From: Leucaena leucocephala
Lineage: Eukaryota; Streptophyta; Magnoliopsida; Fabales; Fabaceae
Reading direction: 5' to 3'
Assembly (NCBI GenBank): GCA_037074615.1
Contig: CM073518.1
Coordinates: 8,122,001 to 8,186,000 of the forward strand
DNA: 64,000 nucleotides
A program made the translations under genes and the position numbers. Positions 58,927 to 64,000 of this stretch are shown here, in pieces. Positions within the stretch are counted from its first letter, which is position 1. Each line of letters begins with the position of its first letter. The notes under the pieces are model-generated. The model made no database searches. It saw only the letters and a program-made list of their open reading frames with translations, and had not been told where the DNA came from.

Positions 58927-61186
58927 TGTAAGATCCTTAATTTTCTATGTCTTAGGAACAAACGGTAGCATTTGGAACCGCTTACAAGGTCAATGAAGTC
59001 AAATTACACATATGGAATTTTACCCTTCTAGGGTACTATTTAATGTGTAAAGTCTAGACAAGCGACCTAATTTTAAAAAATCATAATTAATTCTAGAAAA
59101 ATTGTAACAAAGTGATTCAAATTGATATGCGAAGTTAACTTAAGCATCTTCAAGGAAAAAAATACTAACCTGACCAAATTCCTTGTCAATTAATACAGTT
59201 TAAGCATGGGAATTTACTATTAATTTGGTCAGTTTCCCTACTTCTAGATTTGGTCCCCTGACTTTGGAAAATTGTTTATCCGTGTATAGACATCCAAATA
59301 TAGTGTACTTTATGTAAAATTAAAGTTCAAGGTGTCTACTTTCATTGTGTAAAATTTTATACATTTATTCTATTGTTTACTATTTTTCCCAAGAGTTATC
59401 AAATCACTGCTAGAAACTAAAAGCTAGTTACAATGTATGCAACAACATGCTTGATGTTAATATATGTGCACTTAATGATCATGCTTGCATAATAATCTAT
59501 TTACATGCTTCCGTGTTTCTTAATTATAACTTATGGCCATAGCACAAAAAGAAACAGAACATCGCTTAATCATACATGCTTTACATAATCAAAGTAAGCA
59601 ACCAACACATAAAACACCTAAGCAACATAAGCATACAAGTAGGTAAGTTCACTACCTCTATTCCTTGCTCTTCCTTTAACCTTTATTTTACATCTTTGTC
59701 CCTTGCTTTATGATCCTCTTTATCACAATTAACAAGGCCAACATAACATAATAACTTACTCATTCAAAATCCATTATAATTAGGTTCAAACTTGACTTCA
59801 CTAACTTGGTTGCAATTTCCTAGACCATAAGCCTTATCTTTCTTTATTTTTGGTTAATTGCTTTACCCTTTGAATTAAATTGTGCCTTGACCATTTCCTC
59901 ACAATTTTGCCCAAGGAATCCAAATATGAAGTCATAATTAACAAATACCAACTCCTTCCTTGAGGCCTGAACAGAACAGATCCGTGGCACTATAAAGTTT
60001 TTCTCAAAAATTCTACTTTTGATTTTAATGATTTCAACTCAAGTCCCTTGGCGTAATCCTATACAGTTTTGCCTCTTGGACTCAATGGAAGCATTAGAAT
60101 TATCAAAATATCTTCCTTAGTACTATTCCTGGTCTGGACAAAACGAACAACTTTGACAATTTCTTCCAAAAATTCCATCTTTGATTCCGGCACTTCCAAT
60201 CCGTGTTCCTCAGCTTATCCCCACATGATTACACCTTCTGAATACTTTGGGAGCATCAAAATCATCACAACAATGCTTCCCCATAAAGTTATAGGTCAGA
60301 ATAAAACAAGCACATATGTGGAAAAAATTAAGATTTACAAATTAATTCAAGCTACAGCTACTAATCTAAGCTTGTCTAGACTTTAATTTCATGTTTCTAT
60401 CTTCAATTTCTTCCTCCCTCATTCATGACCAGTTTTGGAAGCCACAAATGGAAAGGGAATTCCAAAAGTTTACTCCATTGAAACTCTGAAGATTAAGCTC
60501 CTAAATTGCAAAATAAAAGCTAGGATCAACCACTTATCTTGATCCCTTGCAAGCTTGATCACTTAGACTCTTTGTTCTTACTTTTCCTTTAGGTTTGAGT
60601 GAAAATTTTGCCATAATCTCCCCATGGTCATGGCTGCACAAAATTGAAGGGAATGGAGGGGGTATTTATAGCCAATTTTTGGAGTTGGATGAACCATTAT
60701 ACCCCTCAAGTTCCTAATTATTACATAGCCCTAAACTTCTCATTGATTGGTTTCTAGTTTAATTAAACTTAATCATCATTAACTTAATTATTATATTATT
60801 TTAATATAATGAAGCACATGTGATAATTCCTTCTGTTTGTTTTACTTGACATTTAGCACAAAGTGGGTCCCTTTGTGACACCTCACATGCTTCTTGAATT
60901 ATCTTGCTTTCTTTTCTTTTTTTAATAAAAATAATGAAAATATCTTAAAAAATTCATTTGACCAAACATAATTTCTTAACATCTTGGGCCCCTTATATCA
61001 CACCATTTTGGGCTTTGTTTGAGTCCAACCCATTAGTTGGCATGAATTCTAAGTAACTTCCTTCACCAGATATCCTAATATACCTTATATTTTAAGATAA
61101 ATTATATAAAATTATTTTATGGGTCCTGACATTTTTAGAAATTCATTCTATTATTAAATGAATTTTTCCAAAGTTTCATAACACCC
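58927..61186 (-). mobile_element. Truncated LTR (LTR-C-like), reverse
   Basis: Ends on the minus strand at 58927 with GGATCTTACA. TATA with a short C-run lies at 60664-60670 (minus). It is collinear with 31361-33760, but the homology stops near 61186, so the first ~0.7 kb of the LTR is missing. Frames of up to 105 codons in it are not recognisable proteins. Confidence 0.7.
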
Positions 61187-61378
61187 CTAGAAAAAACATT
61201 TATCACGATGCTACATCATGATGGTTATAAGAAAAACTGCCATTAAAAAAAAGGCGGTGGCATTTTCACAAATAAGTTCAATTTTAAAAACTTTTAACTG
61301 CGATTTTTATAAAACTCGTTGTCAAAAGTCTTTTGGTGGGACTTTTATAAAATCCTAACTTAAAAGTCATCAGGTGGG
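61187..61378. other. Orphan segment, possible DNA-transposon end
   Basis: 192 bp unlike the LTRs on either side. It contains spaced repeats such as GATTTTTATAAAA and ACTTTTATAAAA with CGTTGTCAAAAGTC and TAAAAGTCA, and begins CCTAGAAAAAACA. The style recalls CACTA-type subterminal regions, but no terminal repeat pair or target duplication is visible. Confidence 0.3.
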
Positions 61379-62837
61379 TGATAAATATTGTTTAAATTAT
61401 CAAACAAAACTAAGCTAACCAATAGCAAGTGGAGGCTAACCTAGGTCGATTCACGAGGAGCCTAAATGGATTCTAAGGTACCTAATTAATCTAATGAGCC
61501 ACAACTTAACAAGTTAATCAGATAAATTGTGTGATGAGATGTTTGAACTAAAACTGAATGTAAATCCTATATTACTATTTATGATTTTAGGTGTTTATGA
61601 TGAGGATATGAATCAATGACAAGTATGTTCCCTTGGGGATTATCTTACCTTCATTATCCACAGAATATCAAGAGTTAATCAGTTGAATTAGAATAGGTTA
61701 GCTAACAACTCGTCAGCTAAATCTCAATCAAGCTACAACTCGCAAACATTGAATAGAGAATATGAATCATTCAACTCAGAGATAGAAGAAGATGAATTAA
61801 ACAGATACAACTATACTCTGTTATATAATCACTCTAATTAATCACAACCATGTCCAACTCAGTTCAAGGATAAAAATCAATCAAATATCAATTATGTAGA
61901 AATAAGAAATCCAACTCGGTTCCCTACTCCTTTGTCATATACTAACTCTAATTGCATCAGTAATTACAAAATCAACTTCATCAACTTGATACAATTAACT
62001 CTGAATTAAAGACACAATAAGCTCCCTAATTCGGCTCAAGGATTATGGTTTAGCATCATCTCTAAGAGAGCACAGCAGCTTAGCCTTATATTGCCATTTG
62101 AACTTAGCAGCAACAGTAGGTATAACAGCAGTTATGGTGGAATATGATCTGATGGAGTGGAATGGAATGCTGTGGAATGAAGAAGAATAAGAGTGATGTC
62201 GTGTGATGTGTGAATGATATGTGGTAGCTGTGTAATATATGATGAATGATGGATCCTCCTAGAAAGTGTGCTGGGTGTGATATATAGGAGAAGTGTGTGA
62301 ATGGTGTGACTGTCAGCTGAGATGGCATGAGAGGGTGTGCAATAAGTGATCAGTCCAGAAGTATGATTTTGTTCAGATCATGTGTGTGTGCATGAACAGT
62401 ATCATACTTGAACAGTAGAGTAGGTGTTGATATGATGAGCTGTTAAGAAAGTGTAGAATTTGTGAAATCAGTTCTGAATTAGACTCCTTCCAACTGTTAG
62501 CATATGCCCAATCTGTTACAGCACATGTGTGGATTCCTTCCAGCATGTAATTTTGTTAACCCACTTGTTCAATCCAGCACATGCTTAAATCTTCTCTTGT
62601 TTAGTTGTCAACTAACCTCCATCTAATATGTTGATTGGTCACTGCTTAAAATATAAGCATGTGCTTAAAATAACACATTATTTATCCAATTAATCACTAA
62701 AATCATATCAATTAATTTCCACTTGTTCTATTTTTATTTTTATTTATTAATTGCTCAATATATTGATAAATGGGGATAGAAATCAATAATAAAACCTCTT
62801 TAACCACACTAAACTCAATACAAATATGAGTTTATAA
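61379..62837 (-). mobile_element. 3' LTR of a second Athila-type element (LTR-G)
   Basis: Reverse-strand homologue of 52401-54005. It starts at 62837 with TTATAAACTC (TGATAAACTC in the solo copy) and ends in TTATCA at 61379. A polypurine tract adjoins it on the right, so it is a 3' LTR rather than solo. Confidence 0.85.
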
Positions 62838-64000
62838 ACTCCCCCATACTTAGCTTTTACACTCCGAGCAAAATTATGGATCAAAATTGAAATACAAATA
62901 CACATGTTAAGCAAATTTGGCAAAACAGATTCAGCATGAACACTTGTAATCATCAATCTTTTCCTCCAATTGGCAATAATCCATACTAATCTCATATCAA
63001 TAAAAGGATCTAATTCATGCAAGTAAATCATAGAAAACAACTAGGTTGAGATTTCCTCACAAGGTAAAGTGTTTCACTCACTCTTTTAACAAGGTAATTT
63101 CACTCAATCATCTAGCTTAGGCTTCCCATAGACTTGTAACCATCCTAAATGCCATAAGGGTTATGAATCAAAGGGTCTTTATTAGGCTTGTAATGTTAGA
63201 AAGGCTAGCTGATGAAATGGAAATGCATGTCAATGATTAATGAAATACTGCACATGATCTTAGTTCTTCAAGTTACTTTAACACTTATCCACAATTTCAA
63301 CTGTGCAACTACAAAAAGTATCAATCATAAGCTAACTTCTTTTTATTCAAGCTGAATATCACATCTTGTCAACTGATCTATCTCTTATTTCTCTTTTCTT
63401 TCTTCTTTTTCCTTTTTTTCCTTTTTCTGTACTTTTGCTTTGTTTTTCTTTTTCTTTCAACTATTTAACCAGATAAAAAATATATTGGAGTTCATATATT
63501 AAACAAGTGGTGCAACTTAACAATTATTTCACAATTAAAGCATTACTACAGCAACAAATATCTTGTACAGTATTCATTAATCAAGGATGGAATTTTTAAA
63601 AGAAAGTGAAGGTCTCAAAGGGTTAAGAAAAGGATTTAGTATTTATTTCGCTACTGTTTGGTCAAAAAGGGTTTTGAAAGGAATGTCCTTGTCATTTTCA
63701 CAATTCCAAGAAGCTAATGTAGTTTTGAATCAAGGATTGAGAGACAAGTTCTGTAAAGTTACCAAACTAGATGGTGTCACACAATATAAATGAGTGTATG
63801 TTAGAGGCTCAAAATCCTTCCATCTGTCTTACTCACCCTAATTAACTCACCATGACTAGATTGCATGAATATTAAACTAAATACATGAGATTAATCATTC
63901 AGGATGCACAATTTCCAGTAGTCAATCAATGAAACAAGTAACTCACATTTCATCAAGTTTGCCAATACTCAAAAGTATATGTTCAAAGTTCAATTTGAGT
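62838..64000 (-). mobile_element. 3' interior of second Athila-type element
   Basis: Begins on the minus strand side with the polypurine tract GTATGGGGGAG (62839-62849) and runs off the window. No recognisable protein; this corresponds to the long non-coding 3' part of Athila elements. A pyrimidine-rich plus-strand stretch (63380-63470) parallels the purine-rich one in the first Athila element near 56500. Confidence 0.7.

Noticed and set aside
60069..60386. 105-codon frame
   Set aside because: Inside the truncated reverse LTR-C and antisense to it; no domain and low-complexity flanks.

Overview
The window is plant nuclear DNA, almost certainly from a dicot, and is heterochromatin built from nested LTR retrotransposons. 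Three things point to a plant: Ty1/copia, Tekay/Del-like and Athila-like Ty3/gypsy sequences; primer-binding sites matching plant initiator-Met tRNA and tRNA-Asp; and the target-site duplications (TSDs) that let the insertions be peeled apart. I cannot name the species. No complete host gene, tRNA, rRNA or CRISPR array was found. The only candidate host sequence lies at about 19.43-20.66 kb, 22.6-23.58 kb and 58.63-58.75 kb.

Left part (1-19427). Two LTR fragments (1-932 and 989-2255) abut a minus-strand Ty1/copia element (2256-19427). Its gag-pol is nearly readable but broken by four stops and one frameshift. A solo LTR (6119-16331, TSD GAGAA) splits its gag. That solo LTR is in turn split by a complete, very young, protein-less element, LARD1 (8503-16187, TSD ACTTA). 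LARD1 has two ~1.94 kb LTRs, a Met-tRNA primer site, a polypurine tract and 3.8 kb of non-coding interior.

Middle and right (19428-64000). A low-copy-looking stretch with a possible first exon and intron carries a truncated second copia copy (20669-22610). An old Athila-like element follows (23584-58628, TSD AATAT/AACAT), swollen to 35 kb by later insertions: a 3.1 kb solo LTR (25230-31245) that itself contains a 2.9 kb solo LTR (27550-30472); a reverse 3.1 kb solo LTR (31361-34462); a second complete protein-less element, LARD2 (37068-44829, TSD CTATC), inside the protease motif; a 2.9 kb LTR (46013-51896) containing another LTR (46536-49508, TSD CTAGA); and an Athila-type solo LTR (52401-54005, TSD GGTAT) inside reverse transcriptase. 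Past it lie a copia LTR scrap, a truncated reverse LTR, a short orphan segment and the 3' end of a second Athila-type element running off the window.

The most striking signal is the self-complementary octamer GTCGCGAC. It recurs on a near-exact 22/29-bp ruler (51 = 22+29) in the LARD LTRs, in the LARD interior just after the primer site, in both copia LTRs and in several parts of the Athila elements. These are different superfamilies, and by eye the spacers do not look alike. Variants in the old copies are mostly CpG to TpG/CpA changes. It looks like a phased protein-binding or epigenetic array shared by otherwise unrelated transposons. The LARD interior is also packed with small inverted repeats, and the gypsy-type LTRs share one conserved hairpin.
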